Source of the DNA: Streptomyces sp. H27-C3
GTDB lineage: Bacteria > Actinomycetota > Actinomycetes > Streptomycetales > Streptomycetaceae
Length of the DNA: 64,000 nt
Assembly: GCF_030063415.1 (NCBI RefSeq)
Contig: NZ_JASITA010000005.1
Location: 186,001-250,000 of the forward strand
Direction of reading: 5' to 3'
Positions within the stretch are counted from its first letter, which is position 1. Every line of letters starts with the position of its first letter. The notes under the pieces are model-generated. The model made no database searches and was not told the DNA's origin. It was given only the letters and a program-made list of their open reading frames with translations. Positions 17,754 to 26,644 of the stretch are shown one piece after another. A program made the position numbers and the translations under genes.

Positions 17754-17788
17754 GGCGCCCCCGCCCGGAACATCCGGGCGGGGGCGCC
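17754..17788 (+). terminator. Strong hairpin terminator after the E2 gene
   Basis: A perfect 16-bp stem (GGCGCCCCCGCCCGGA / TCCGGGCGGGGGCGCC) with a 3-base ACA loop lies 28 bases after the E2 stop. It separates the lpd-E2 unit from the GntR gene. Confidence 0.85.
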
Positions 17789-17855
17789 GTCGTATTGTCT
17801 AGAACCTCCATCCGTCCAGAGCCTCCCCGCCCACCTCCCGCGCCAAGGAGCCTTC

Positions 17856-18479
17856 ATGACCCCGCCCGTCGTCCACTCGCTGCGCGAGCAGATCCGCGAG
17901 CACATCGTGGAGGGCATCGTCAGCGGACGCTGGAAGCCGGGGGAGCGGATCGTGGAGCGGCGGATCGCGGTCGAGATGGAGGTCAGCCAGACGCCCGTGC
18001 GCGAGGCGCTGCGGGAGCTGGAGACGCTGCGGCTGATCGAGTCGGCCCCCAACAAGGGCGTACGGGTGCGGAACCTGTCGGCGGCCGACCTGGAGGAGAG
18101 CTATCCGGTACGGGCGGGTCTTGAGCAGATCGCCGCGGAGCTGGCGGCCGAGCGGCTGGCCGAGGACTGCTCGGCGCTGGAGCCCCATGTGGCGGCGCTG
18201 TACGCGGCAGACCGGACGGCCGACGGGACGGCCCAGGTGCGGCACACGGTCGGCTTCCACCGGGAGCTGGTGCGGGCGGCCCACAACGGCGTACTTCTGC
18301 ACACCTGGGAGGGCCTGGGCATCGAGGTCTTCACCGCACTGGCCATCCGCTGGCTCGGGACCGTGCAGAAGTCGTACGCCGAGGAGCACCAGGACCTGGT
18401 CGAGGCCTTCCGCCGACGCGATCCGCAGATCGGCGCTCTGGTGAAGGAGCACGTGCTCGGGTGTGCTCCGCGTGCCTGA
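17856..18479 (+). CDS. GntR-family (FCD/FadR subgroup) transcriptional regulator
   Basis: 207 residues. The N-terminal winged HTH (LREQIREHIVEGIVSGRWKP, VEMEVSQTPVREALRELE) is typical of GntR proteins. The C-terminal all-helical domain (about residues 80-200) has the FCD pattern with Arg/His-rich helices (YPVRAGLEQIAAELA, HTVGFHRELVRAAHN) that usually bind a carboxylate ligand. The gene sits between the E2 and aceE genes, and a perfect palindrome lies within the aceE promoter just downstream. Control of aceE in response to a central metabolite is therefore a reasonable inference. Two small hairpins follow the stop. Confidence 0.88.
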   Translation: MTPPVVHSLREQIREHIVEGIVSGRWKPGERIVERRIAVEMEVSQTPVREALRELETLRLIESAPNKGVRVRNLSAADLEESYPVRAGLEQIAAELAAERLAEDCSALEPHVAALYAADRTADGTAQVRHTVGFHRELVRAAHNGVLLHTWEGLGIEVFTALAIRWLGTVQKSYAEEHQDLVEAFRRRDPQIGALVKEHVLGCAPRA

Positions 18480-18495
18480 TTTGAACCGATTCGCG

Positions 18496-18538
18496 AGGGC
18501 ACAGCGTGCCCTGTTTCGTGGCACGGAATGCCACTTTT
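18496..18538 (+). terminator. Two small tandem hairpins after the GntR gene
   Basis: The first is AGGGCAC-AGC-GTGCCCT (7-bp stem). The second is GTGGCA-CGGAA-TGCCAC followed by TTTT, the only classical U-tract terminator of this region. They separate the regulator from the aceE promoter. Confidence 0.6.
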
Positions 18539-18569
18539 GGGATGCGGAGAAGTTTTTCCCTTCAACCCT

Positions 18570-18599
18570 TTGATCGATCATCGATCAGCGCTCTACAGT
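18570..18599 (+). promoter_or_regulatory. aceE promoter overlapped by a 17-bp palindromic operator
   Basis: A -35-like TTGATC and a -10-like TACAGT are separated by 18 bp. TGATCGAT-C-ATCGATCA (18571-18587), an exact 8-bp inverted repeat around one base, covers the -35 and spacer, where a bound repressor would block polymerase. The region is locally AT-rich. The adjacent GntR protein is the obvious candidate to bind; that is inference. Confidence 0.6.
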
Positions 18600-18688
18600 C
18601 GACGACGGACTCACCAGTCCACAGCCCTGTCCTGCCAGCCAGGGCCCCCCTTTTTTCTCCACCCCCCTCCTTCACGGAAGGCGGCGTC

Positions 18689-21364
18689 ATGACCGACCCC
18701 GTACGCAAGCTTCCGAGCGAGCTCGACCAGCTCCCGGACCGCGACCCCGAGGAGACCGCCGAATGGGCGGACTCCCTCGATGCCGTCACCAAGGCGGCGG
18801 GTCCGCACCGTGCCGCGTATCTGATGCGTCGCTCCCTCCAGCACGCCGAGGGCGCGGGAATCGCGCTGCCCAAGCTGCTGGAGACCGACTACGTCAACAC
18901 CATCCCCACCGGCGCGGAGCCCCAGTTCCCCGGTGACGAGGCGATGGAACAGCGCATCACCGCGTGGAACCGCTGGAACGCGGCCGCCATGGTGACCCGC
19001 GGCTCGCGCTTCGGCGTCGGCGGCCACATAGCCACCTTCGCCTCGGCGGCGTGGCTGTACGAGACCGGCTTCCAGCACTTCTTCCGCGGCAAGGAGGGAG
19101 GGTCGGGCGACCAGCTCTACATCCAGGGCCACGCCTCCCCCGGCATCTACGCCCGTGCCTTCCTGGACGGCCGTATCAGCGAGCAGCAGCTCGACAACTT
19201 CCGGCAGGAGGCGGGCGGCCAGGGCCTCCCCTCCTACCCGCACCCGCGCCGGCTGCCCTGGCTGTGGGAGTTCCCCACCGTCTCCATGGGCCTGGGCCCG
19301 CTCTCCGCGATCTACCAGGCGCGGTTCAACCGCTACCTGACCGGCCGCGGCATCAAGGACACCACCGACTCGCACGTCTGGGCGTTCCTGGGCGACGGTG
19401 AGATGGACGAGCCCGAGTCGACCGCCGCCCTCGCGCTGGCCGGTCGCGAGCAGCTCGACAACCTGACCTTCGTCATCAACTGCAATCTGCAGCGCCTCGA
19501 CGGTCCGGTCCGCGCGAACTTCAAGATCGTGCAGGAGCTGGAGGCACAGTTCCGCGCCGCAGGCTGGAACGTCGTCAAGTCCCTGTGGGGCTCCGCCTGG
19601 GACGAACTGCTCCAGCTCGACACCACGGGCGCGCTGGTGCGCCGCCTGCGCGAGGTGCCCGACGCGCAGTTCCAGACGTACGCCACGCGTGATGTCGCGT
19701 ACATCCGCGAGCACTTCTTCGGCGCCGACCCCGCGCTGGTGCGGCTGGCCGGCGTCCTCACCGACGCGAAGATCGCCGAGTGTTTCCACACCTCGCGCGG
19801 CGGCCACGAGCCGCGCAAGGTGTACGCCGCCTACCGCGCCGCCGTCGAGTTCAAGGGCGCGCCGACCGTGATCCTCGCGCAGACGGTGAAGGGCTACACG
19901 CTCGGCGCCGGCTTCGAGTCGCGCAACGCCAACCACCAGATGAAGAAGCTCTCGGGCAAGGAGTTCCGCACGATGCGGGACCTGCTCGACCTCCCCATCC
20001 CGGACGCCAAGCTGGACGAGGACCTGGTGCCTTACGGCCACCCGGGCGCCGACTCCCCCGAGGTCCGTTATCTGCACGAGCGCCGCGCGGCGCTCGGCGG
20101 CCCCGCCCCCGCGCGCAAGGTGCACCCGGTGGCGCTGCCCGAGCCCTCCGAGAAGGCGTTCAAGGCGGTACTGAAGGGCTCGGGGACGCAGGAGATGGCC
20201 ACCACCATGGCCTTCGTGCGGCTGATGAAGGACCTGATGCGGGAGAAGGAAACCGGCAAGCGCTGGGTTCCGATCGTCCCCGACGAGGCCCGCACCTTCG
20301 GCCTGGAGTCGCTCTTCCCTTCGGTCGGCATCTACTCGCCGCTCGGCCAGACGTACGACCCGGTCGACCGCGACCAGCTCATGTACTACAAGGAAGCCAA
20401 GGACGGTCAGGTCCTCAACGAGGGCATCACCGAGGCCGGTTCCATGGCCGACTTCATCGCCGCGTCGACGTCGTACGCGACGCACGGCGAGCCGATGATC
20501 CCGTTCTACATCTTCTACTCGATGTTCGGCTGGCAGCGCACCGCCGACCAGATGTGGCAGCTCGCCGACCAGCTCGGCCGCGGCTTCATCGTCGGCGCGA
20601 CGGCGGGCCGCACCACGCTCACCGGTGAGGGCCTGCAGCACGCGGACGGTCACTCGCATCTGATCGCCGCGACCAACCCGGCGTCGCTCAACTACGACCC
20701 GGCGTTCGCGTACGAGATCGGCATCATCGTCAAGGACGGGCTGCGCCGCATGTACGGCCCGGACCCGGAGAAGAACGAGAACGTCTTCTACTACCTGACG
20801 GTCTACAACGAGCCCAAGCGCCAGCCCGCGATGCCCGAGGGCGTCGAGGAGGGCATCGTCAAGGGGCTGTACCGCTTCAACCAGGGCGAGGCGCCGGCCG
20901 CGGACTCGCCGCGGATCCAGCTGCTCGCCTCGGGCACGGCGATCCACTGGACCCTGGAGGCCCAGCAGCTGCTGGCCGCCGACTGGGGCGTGGCCTCCGA
21001 CATCTGGTCGGCCACCTCCTGGAGCGAGCTGCGCCGCGACGCGCTGGCCTGCGACGAGGCGCTGCTCCAGGGCGAGCAGCGCACGCCGTACATCACCCGC
21101 GCCCTGGCCGGGGCCCCCGGCCCGGTGCTTGCGGTCAGCGACTGGATGCGGCAGGTCCCGGACCAGATCAGCCAGTGGGTCGAGCAGGACTACACCTCGC
21201 TCGGCACGGACGGCTTCGGTCTGTCCGACACCCGCGAGGCGGCGCGCCGGCACTTCGGAGTGGATGCCCAGTCGGTCGTGGTCGCGGCCCTCGCGGCGCT
21301 GGCCCGGCGCGGCGAGGTCAAGCCGGAGACGGTCAAGGAAGCGCGGGAGCGGTACGGGCTGTAG
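18689..21364 (+). CDS. aceE: Pyruvate dehydrogenase E1, homodimeric type
   Basis: An 891-residue thiamine-diphosphate enzyme that decarboxylates pyruvate and passes the acetyl group to E2 lipoyl groups. The length matches single-chain E1 (E. coli 887). The cofactor motif is visible as [20 protein letters not shown] continuing to [11 protein letters not shown], with the family blocks [27 protein letters not shown] and [20 protein letters not shown]. The ATG ([15 protein letters not shown]) has a ribosome site GGAAGGCGG. It is transcribed separately from lpd-E2, probably from the promoter-operator described just upstream. Confidence 0.96.
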   Translation: MTDPVRKLPSELDQLPDRDPEETAEWADSLDAVTKAAGPHRAAYLMRRSLQHAEGAGIALPKLLETDYVNTIPTGAEPQFPGDEAMEQRITAWNRWNAAAMVTRGSRFGVGGHIATFASAAWLYETGFQHFFRGKEGGSGDQLYIQGHASPGIYARAFLDGRISEQQLDNFRQEAGGQGLPSYPHPRRLPWLWEFPTVSMGLGPLSAIYQARFNRYLTGRGIKDTTDSHVWAFLGDGEMDEPESTAALALAGREQLDNLTFVINCNLQRLDGPVRANFKIVQELEAQFRAAGWNVVKSLWGSAWDELLQLDTTGALVRRLREVPDAQFQTYATRDVAYIREHFFGADPALVRLAGVLTDAKIAECFHTSRGGHEPRKVYAAYRAAVEFKGAPTVILAQTVKGYTLGAGFESRNANHQMKKLSGKEFRTMRDLLDLPIPDAKLDEDLVPYGHPGADSPEVRYLHERRAALGGPAPARKVHPVALPEPSEKAFKAVLKGSGTQEMATTMAFVRLMKDLMREKETGKRWVPIVPDEARTFGLESLFPSVGIYSPLGQTYDPVDRDQLMYYKEAKDGQVLNEGITEAGSMADFIAASTSYATHGEPMIPFYIFYSMFGWQRTADQMWQLADQLGRGFIVGATAGRTTLTGEGLQHADGHSHLIAATNPASLNYDPAFAYEIGIIVKDGLRRMYGPDPEKNENVFYYLTVYNEPKRQPAMPEGVEEGIVKGLYRFNQGEAPAADSPRIQLLASGTAIHWTLEAQQLLAADWGVASDIWSATSWSELRRDALACDEALLQGEQRTPYITRALAGAPGPVLAVSDWMRQVPDQISQWVEQDYTSLGTDGFGLSDTREAARRHFGVDAQSVVVAALAALARRGEVKPETVKEARERYGL

Positions 21365-21380
21365 TCGGCCCCGCGCTCCT

Positions 21381-21419
21381 GCGGCAGCCCCTCGTCGCGA
21401 CGCGGTGGGGGGCTGCCGC
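21381..21419 (+). terminator. Hairpin terminator after aceE
   Basis: An 11-bp stem (GCGGCAGCCCC / GGGGCTGCCGC) with a 17-base loop begins 17 bases after the aceE stop. Confidence 0.65.
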
Positions 21420-21466
21420 GCTTCACGCTCCGGGCCGCGCGCGGGATCGCGCGGCACAATGCCTCC

Positions 21467-22432
21467 ATGCGCGCTGCCCGGCTCATCAAGATGGTGCTCC
21501 TCCTCCAGTCCCGGCCCTCCATGACCGGGGCCGAGCTGGCGCACGAGCTGGAGGTGTCCGAGCGGACCGTCACGCGGGACGCGCAGGCCCTGTCGGAGGC
21601 AGGTGTCCCGGTGTACGCGGACCGGGGCCGGACCGGCGGGTACCGGCTGATCGGCGGCTACCGGACCCGGCTGACCGGGCTCGGCCGCAGCGAGGCCGAG
21701 GCGCTCTTCCTGTCCGGGCTGCCGGGCGCGCTGCGCGAGATGGGGCTGGAGGACGCCGCCTCAGCCGCCAGGCTGAAGGTTTCGGCAGCCCTCCTGCCCT
21801 CCCTCCGGGGCGCCCCGGACTCGGCGGCGCAGCGCTTCCATCTGGACGCGCCCGGCTGGTACCAGGAAACCCGGGTGCCCAAGGCGTTGCCCGCCGTCGC
21901 CGAGGCGGTCTGGGACGACCGGCTGCTGACCGCCCGCTACGGACGGGCCGACCGGGTGGTGGAGCGGGAGCTGGCGCCGCACGGGCTCGTCCTCAAGGCC
22001 GGCGTCTGGTACCTGTGTGCCCGCGCCGAGGGCGACTTCCGGGTCTACCGACTGGACAGATTCACCGCGGTGGCCGTCTCGCAGGACCGGTTCGAACGGG
22101 ACGAGAGCTTCGATCTGCCGGGCTTCTGGGCGGAGCGGGCCGCCCAGTTCAGCCGGTCGCTGCTGCGTGCGGAGGTCGTCGTCCGCCTCTCCGAGGAGGG
22201 CGTGCGCATCCTGCCCCACGTCACGGACCGGGCCGCCGCCGAGGAGGCCCTGGAGGCGGCGGGCCCACCGGACGACCGGGGCCTGACCACGGTCACGCTC
22301 CCCGTGGAATCGGCGGACGTGGCGCACTCCCAGCTGCTGGCCCTGGGCCCGGAGGTCGAGGTGCTCGAACCCGCGGAGCTGCGGGCCCGGTTCGCGGACG
22401 CGGCGGCCAGGATGCGGGAACTGTACGGCTGA
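21467..22432 (+). CDS. YafY-type HTH/WYL-domain transcriptional regulator
   Basis: 321 residues. The N-terminal HTH (MRAARLIKMVLLLQSRPSMT, ELAHELEVSERTVTRDAQAL) is followed by a linker with DRGRTGGYRL, then a WYL-type domain at about residues 140-215 with WYLCARAEGDFRVYRLDRFT, which contains the eponymous Trp-Tyr-Leu. The C-terminal WCX region ends at VLEPAELRARFADAAARM. WYL domains bind nucleic acid or nucleotide ligands, and YafY-type regulators often control a neighbouring gene. The convergent SDR gene is the nearest candidate, with no direct evidence. Confidence 0.88.
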   Translation: MRAARLIKMVLLLQSRPSMTGAELAHELEVSERTVTRDAQALSEAGVPVYADRGRTGGYRLIGGYRTRLTGLGRSEAEALFLSGLPGALREMGLEDAASAARLKVSAALLPSLRGAPDSAAQRFHLDAPGWYQETRVPKALPAVAEAVWDDRLLTARYGRADRVVERELAPHGLVLKAGVWYLCARAEGDFRVYRLDRFTAVAVSQDRFERDESFDLPGFWAERAAQFSRSLLRAEVVVRLSEEGVRILPHVTDRAAAEEALEAAGPPDDRGLTTVTLPVESADVAHSQLLALGPEVEVLEPAELRARFADAAARMRELYG

Positions 22433-22441
22433 GGGCGGCCC

Positions 22442-22462
22442 CCGGCCGCACACAGCGGCCGG
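22442..22462. terminator. Hairpin between convergent WYL and SDR genes
   Basis: CCGGCCGC-ACACA-GCGGCCGG, an 8-bp perfect stem, fills most of the short gap between the two stops. Confidence 0.6.
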
Positions 22463-23386
22463 TCAGCGGTAGTCGCTCGCCGGCGCGTCCTTGCCGCCCA
22501 TCGCGACCTCCGAGATGTACGCCCAGGCGTCCGGCCTGCTGCCGTCCGCGTCCGTGAACCCGTACACCTTGGCGAGCTCTCCGCTGGAGAGGGACTGGCC
22601 GGTCCAGCGGGCCCGCTCAGGGTCGGCCGCGACGGCCGCGACCGCCCGTCCGACGAACACCGGTGATTCGGCGATGGCGAAGTGCGGGTCCTTCGCGATC
22701 CCGTCCCGCCAGTTCTCCTCGGTGACGCCGAAGTGATCCAGCATCTGCTCGGAGCGCAGGAACCCCGGGGTGACGGAGACCGCCGTACCGCCGAGGTCCT
22801 TGAGGTCCTCACTCAGGTTGTACGCCATCCGGATCGGGCCGTTCTTGGCGAGGTCGTAGTAGAAGTTCTCGCGGAAGTTCCGGTTGGACTCCGCCGTGCC
22901 GTCGGTGACCTCGACGACGAGACCACCCCGGTTCCTGATCAGCAGCGGAAGGGCGATGCTGCTGGTGATGATGTGGCTCTTCACGCTGAGTTCCAGCATG
23001 CGCAGGCCCTGGTCGAGGTCGGTCTCCCACATCTTCTTGCCGAACACGACCAGGTGCTCACCGCCCCAGAGGTTGTTGACGAGGATGTCGAGGCGCCCGT
23101 GGTCGCGCTCGATGCGCGCGACGACCTCCCCGACCTGATCCCGGTCCAGATGGTCCGCGGGCAAGGCGATGCCGAAGCCGCCCGCCGCCGTGACGAGCTC
23201 GGCGGTCTCCTCGATGGTCTCCGTCGACCTGCCGACCTCGCTGAGCCGCTCGCGGGTGGTGCGCCCGGTCGCGTACACCGTCGCGCCCGCCGCCCCGAGC
23301 TGCACCGCGATCTGCCGCCCCGCTCCCCGGGTGGCCCCCGCGACCAGTGCGATCCGGCCCGCCAGTGGTGCGTTCTGCTCGCTCAT
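22463..23386 (-). CDS. Short-chain dehydrogenase/reductase
   Basis: 307 residues. The Rossmann NAD(P) motif GATRGAGRQIAVQLG is near residue 17, and GRTTRER suggests NADP preference. LVNNLWGG replaces the usual NNAG. The catalytic Tyr-x3-Lys is seen in NFYYDLAKNGPIRMA, within the order VTDGTAESNRN...YYDLAK. The C-terminal third (FVGRAVAAVAADPERARWTG) is common in this SDR subgroup. The substrate is unknown. The ATG overlaps the stop of the upstream pseudogene (ATGA) and has a strong GGAGGAG site, so it was once, or still is, translationally coupled to it. Confidence 0.88.
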   Translation of the reverse strand: MSEQNAPLAGRIALVAGATRGAGRQIAVQLGAAGATVYATGRTTRERLSEVGRSTETIEETAELVTAAGGFGIALPADHLDRDQVGEVVARIERDHGRLDILVNNLWGGEHLVVFGKKMWETDLDQGLRMLELSVKSHIITSSIALPLLIRNRGGLVVEVTDGTAESNRNFRENFYYDLAKNGPIRMAYNLSEDLKDLGGTAVSVTPGFLRSEQMLDHFGVTEENWRDGIAKDPHFAIAESPVFVGRAVAAVAADPERARWTGQSLSSGELAKVYGFTDADGSRPDAWAYISEVAMGGKDAPASDYR

Positions 23387-24364
23387 GTCTGCTCCTCCGT
23401 GTGAATACGCCGTGTGCTTGGGCGTCGATACGCGCGCCGCTGCTGTGCTTGCGCATCGACACTGCCACCGAAAGCAGACACCTTCTGTCGGGTATTCGCG
23501 TTCAGCGCCCGCCCCGCCGCGGAGCGGTCGACGGGCCCGGCGGCCACGACGGGGGCGCGCGCGTCCTCGCGCTCGTCCCCGGCTCCGGCCAGCGCGGGCA
23601 GCGTCACGGCGGCCAGCGCGACCACCGCGGCGGCGGCGACGGCGACGGCCGCGCGGCCCCGCTGCCGCCTGCGCAGCAGATCCGTGGGGCGGGTGTGCAC
23701 GAAGCAGGGGTCGAACTCGCCGGAGAGCAGCAGCGCCCCGGAGCCCCCGCCCGGCTCCTCCCCGGCCGTGCGGGCCAGCCGCTCCGCGGTGCGCGGGCTG
23801 AGGCCCGCCTCCACCACGCCCGCTTCGGTGAGCAGGGTGCGGGTCTGCGACTCGGAGAGCCCTTCGAGCCGGCGCAGGGCGAGCGCGGCCCTGGTCGGCG
23901 CGTCAGCCCCGGACAGCACCTGCTCCAGCGCCAGCTCGTCGGCGCCAACCCGCCGCCGGGAAGAGCCGCAGCCCCCAGACGGCGGGCAGGACGTGGCGCA
24001 GCGGCGTGGGCGCCGGGAGGCGGGCGGGCCACCAGCCGGGGCGCCGCGCGCGGGCCAGCGCGTGGTGCAGCACCCGGGCGCGGACCAGGGCGTACCCGGG
24101 GCTGGTGGCCGGGGCTCCGCGCTGGGCCGGGACTCTGGGCGCCGTGGGCGGTTCGGTACGGGCCCTGGGCAGGGCGCGCTGCACGGTGGCGTGGGCGGCG
24201 AGCACCCGCCGGTGGCGGCCCAGAGCGGGCGGCAAGGTGATAAAGGCGAGCCGGACAAGTCGCGGATAGTGCTCGACGAGTGCGGCTTCGGCCTGCTCCA
24301 CGCTCAGCGGTGCCCCCATGGCTCCGGTGAGCTCCGACGGCTCCGGCTGGTCTGCGATTCGCAT
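23383..24364 (-). pseudogene. Frameshifted and truncated paralogue of the sigma-factor-like membrane protein at 56.0-58.0 kb
   Basis: The first frame encodes MRIADQPEPSELTG and then VEQAEAALVEHYPRLVRLAF, nearly identical to the intact gene at 56042. It runs in register to VWGLRLFP. Between 23941 and 23957 one extra base moves the homology to a second frame: GADELALEQVLSGADAPTRA, LLLSGEFDPCFVHTRPTDLL, RRRQRGRAAVAVAAAAVVAL. After the membrane helix only about 60 residues remain (AAGRALNANTRQKV, comparable to AAEQALDPAKTVRV), so some 350 C-terminal residues are missing. A sequencing error could explain the shift but not the truncation. The last frame still ends in ATGA coupling with the SDR gene. 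Confidence 0.7.
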
Positions 24365-24381
24365 GACGAGGGCAACCCCTT

Positions 24382-24460
24382 ACGACCTCACCCACGATTG
24401 GCAGCGGCGTCGCGGCGCCTGGGACCTCCGCCTCCCACTGTCAATCGCGGGTGAGGTCGT
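24382..24460. repeat. Dispersed palindromic element, short copy a (79 bp)
   Basis: Ends ACGACCTCACCCACGATTG and CAATCGCGGGTGAGGTCGT are inverted repeats matching at 18 of 19 positions. The interior is only 41 bp and does not match the long copies. It shares the eight terminal bases with the other four copies in the window. It lies upstream of the pseudogene, in the gap before the DUF4240 gene. Confidence 0.75.
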
Positions 24461-24646
24461 TAGAGGGTGAGTAATCGTGCTTCGCTTGCCCTTCAAACGA
24501 GTGAATCATGGGACGGTCACACCGGATGCGCCCCCGATTGGCTCACCGCACCATGCGGACAGGCGCTCGAACGTGAGTAACAAGACATCCGTATACGGTG
24601 CGCTCCGCGTGCGCCTGCCCGTCTAAACCCCGATGCTTGACCCGTG

Positions 24647-25165
24647 ATGGACGAGACGGACTTCTGGGAGATCATCGACCGCACCCGCGTGGCCGCCGAG
24701 GGCGACCCCGAGGATCATGCCGACCTGCTTGTCGAGCGCCTGCTCCAGCGCGACCCCGATTCCGTGCTCGACTTCGCCAGACATTTCGAGGTGCGCTACA
24801 ACCGCGCGTACCGCTGGGATCTGTGGGGCGCGGCGGCCGTGCTCCTCGGCGGCGCGAGCGACGACGCCTTCGACTACTTCCGCTGCTGGCTGATCGGCCA
24901 GGGCCGGGAGGTCTTCGAGGGCTCGCTGCACGACCCGGACAACCTGGCCGAGCTGCTCGACGAGTTCGACGACGAGATCGACGGCGACGGCGAGGAGCTG
25001 GGGTTCGCGGCGGACGAGGCGTACGAGCAGCTCACCGGCGCGGTCGCGCCCGACCTGGGTGTCCCGGCGCAGGCGCCCGAACCGGAGGGCTCGCCCTTCG
25101 ACTTCGAGAACAACGACGTACTGGCCGACCGCTACCCGCGGCTCTGGGAGCGGTTCGGCGCGTAA
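24647..25165 (+). CDS. DUF4240 protein
   Basis: 172 residues, acidic and soluble: MDETDFWEIIDRTR, then ERLLQRDPDSVLDFARHFEV, WDLWGAAAVLLGGASDDAFD, YFRCWLIGQGREVFEGSLHD, and a C-terminal AADEAYEQLTG block. This is the DUF4240 pattern, a family of unknown function that includes molecular-toxin-immunity-like and stress-associated proteins. An upstream in-frame GTG directly abuts the ATG. No ribosome site is evident, so it may be leaderless. The TAA stop forms the junction with the repeat element copy b. Confidence 0.85.
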   Translation: MDETDFWEIIDRTRVAAEGDPEDHADLLVERLLQRDPDSVLDFARHFEVRYNRAYRWDLWGAAAVLLGGASDDAFDYFRCWLIGQGREVFEGSLHDPDNLAELLDEFDDEIDGDGEELGFAADEAYEQLTGAVAPDLGVPAQAPEPEGSPFDFENNDVLADRYPRLWERFGA

Positions 25166-25326
25166 CGACCTCCCCTGCGGTAGAGAGTGGATCGGTGAGC
25201 GGCGTCCGGTGGCTGCGATTGCGGGGCGGAGGAGGGAATCGACGCGGAGCGTCGTTGACCGACGACAACGCCGCGAGCGGAGTCGCGGGACGCCGGGAGC
25301 CCGCTCCGTATCGCGGGGGAGGTCGT
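25165..25326. repeat. Dispersed palindromic element, copy b (162 bp)
   Basis: Ends ACGACCTCCCCTGCGGTA and TATCGCGGGGGAGGTCGT are inverted repeats (16 of 18). The interior has the shared core GACGCGGAGCGTCGTTGACC then GACGACAACGCC, and arms GGCGTCC / GGGACGCC. Its left end overlaps the last base of the DUF4240 stop codon. Its subterminal arms differ from copies c, d and e but still pair with each other. Confidence 0.85.
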
Positions 25327-25359
25327 CACACTCCACCTGCCGCAGCCGCCCGCCCGCCT

Positions 25360-26508
25360 TCATCGGTGGCGGGCGGCTGCTGTCTGCGCGCGGTCGTGGG
25401 CGCCGGGCGCCAGGGCCAGCAGGGCGACGTCGTCGTGCACGTCGTCCGCGCGGCCCAGGAAGCGCACCAGGTCCTTGCGTACGGCCTCGGTGAGGCCAAG
25501 CAGATCGTCGGCGGGCACCGACTCGGCCAGGGCGGCCAGCCGCCGCTCCAGCGGGTAGAAGGTTCCCGCCGCGTCCCGCGCCTCCGTCACGCCGTCCGTA
25601 TGGACCAGGATCCGGTCCCCCGGCTCCAGCGGCACCGAGACCACCTTGGGCGGCGCCGCTCCCGCCAGGCCCATGCCCAGCGGCGGCGAAGGGTCGACGG
25701 GCAGCTCGCGTGCGGCCCCGCCCCGCAGCAGCAACGGCGCCGGGTGGCCGCAGCAGATGATCCGTACGACGGCTTCGTCGGCAGGGAACTCCAGCGCGAG
25801 CACGGTCGCGAAGAGCTCCGCGTGCTCCTCCGGGCCCGCGTCGACGACCAGCCGCCGGTCGAGCCGCGCCGCGATCCCCGCCAGGTCCGCCTCGTCCAGC
25901 ACGGCTTCCCGGAAGGCGCCGAGGAGCGCGGCGACCGTGGACACCGCCGCCATCCCGTGCCCCTGCACGTCGGCCACCACGGCCCGTACGCCCTGCGGCC
26001 CTTCGCGTACGTCGTACAGGTCCCCGCCCACCAGCGCCCCGCGCTGCGCGGACCGGTACAGCCCGGCGCAGCGCACCCGCCCCACCGCGGCAGGCAGCGG
26101 CGGGAGCACCGCGAGCTGGGCGGCCTCTGCGACGGTGCGGACCGTCACCAGCTGCTCGTCGCGTCGGGTGCGCACCCACGCGATGACCACGCTGAGCAGG
26201 GTCACCATGAGCACGGCGAGCAGGTCGCCGGCCTCGACATACCAGACATGACGGCTGTACGGCAGGGACAGCACCAACAGGGTGAGGACGCCCAGCACCG
26301 TGACGCTGACCGGGCCGTACGCGAGGGCCGCGACCGGCGGCAGGGCCACGAGGAAGAAGCCCAGCTGCACGCTCTCGGGGGTGGCCAGCTGAGCCAGACA
26401 GAGCAGCACCAGGATCGCTACGGGCAGCAGCTTGAACCAGCGCGGCTGCGGCGCGCCGGTCAGCCACTTGGGGGCCTCGTCCGCGCCCCTGGCCCGTGTC
26501 GAGCTCAT
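25360..26508 (-). CDS. Membrane PP2C-type SpoIIE/RsbU phosphatase
   Basis: 382 residues. About five membrane helices occupy residues 25-112 (FKLLPVAILVLLCLAQL, LGFFLVALPPVAALAYG, LLAVLMVTLLSVVIAWV). A SpoIIE catalytic domain follows from about residue 145: GALVGGDLYDV, VVADVQGHGMAAV with metal-binding Asp and Gly, ICCGHPAPLLL and DDVALLAL. Such proteins dephosphorylate anti-sigma-factor antagonists (partner switching) in response to membrane or environmental signals. No kinase or antagonist gene is adjacent, so the partner is elsewhere. Confidence 0.9.
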   Translation of the reverse strand: MSSTRARGADEAPKWLTGAPQPRWFKLLPVAILVLLCLAQLATPESVQLGFFLVALPPVAALAYGPVSVTVLGVLTLLVLSLPYSRHVWYVEAGDLLAVLMVTLLSVVIAWVRTRRDEQLVTVRTVAEAAQLAVLPPLPAAVGRVRCAGLYRSAQRGALVGGDLYDVREGPQGVRAVVADVQGHGMAAVSTVAALLGAFREAVLDEADLAGIAARLDRRLVVDAGPEEHAELFATVLALEFPADEAVVRIICCGHPAPLLLRGGAARELPVDPSPPLGMGLAGAAPPKVVSVPLEPGDRILVHTDGVTEARDAAGTFYPLERRLAALAESVPADDLLGLTEAVRKDLVRFLGRADDVHDDVALLALAPGAHDRAQTAAARHR

Positions 26509-26644
26509 CGGGCGGCGCGCCCCGGCGGGGGTCCGGCGGCCCGCTGAGGCGTTGCGGAGCCCGGCACAGCCCCTGGGCCCAGGGTGCGGGGGGCTGCTGC
26601 GGGCGGCGGCGTCAGGTGATCGGTCATGGCTCGCCCACTATCGC

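Noticed and set aside
18611..21544. Very long open frame (977 codons) antisense to aceE
   Set aside because: It is the mirror of a highly conserved gene in GC-rich DNA, where antisense frames stay open; composition is Arg/Val/Gly-rich with no domain.
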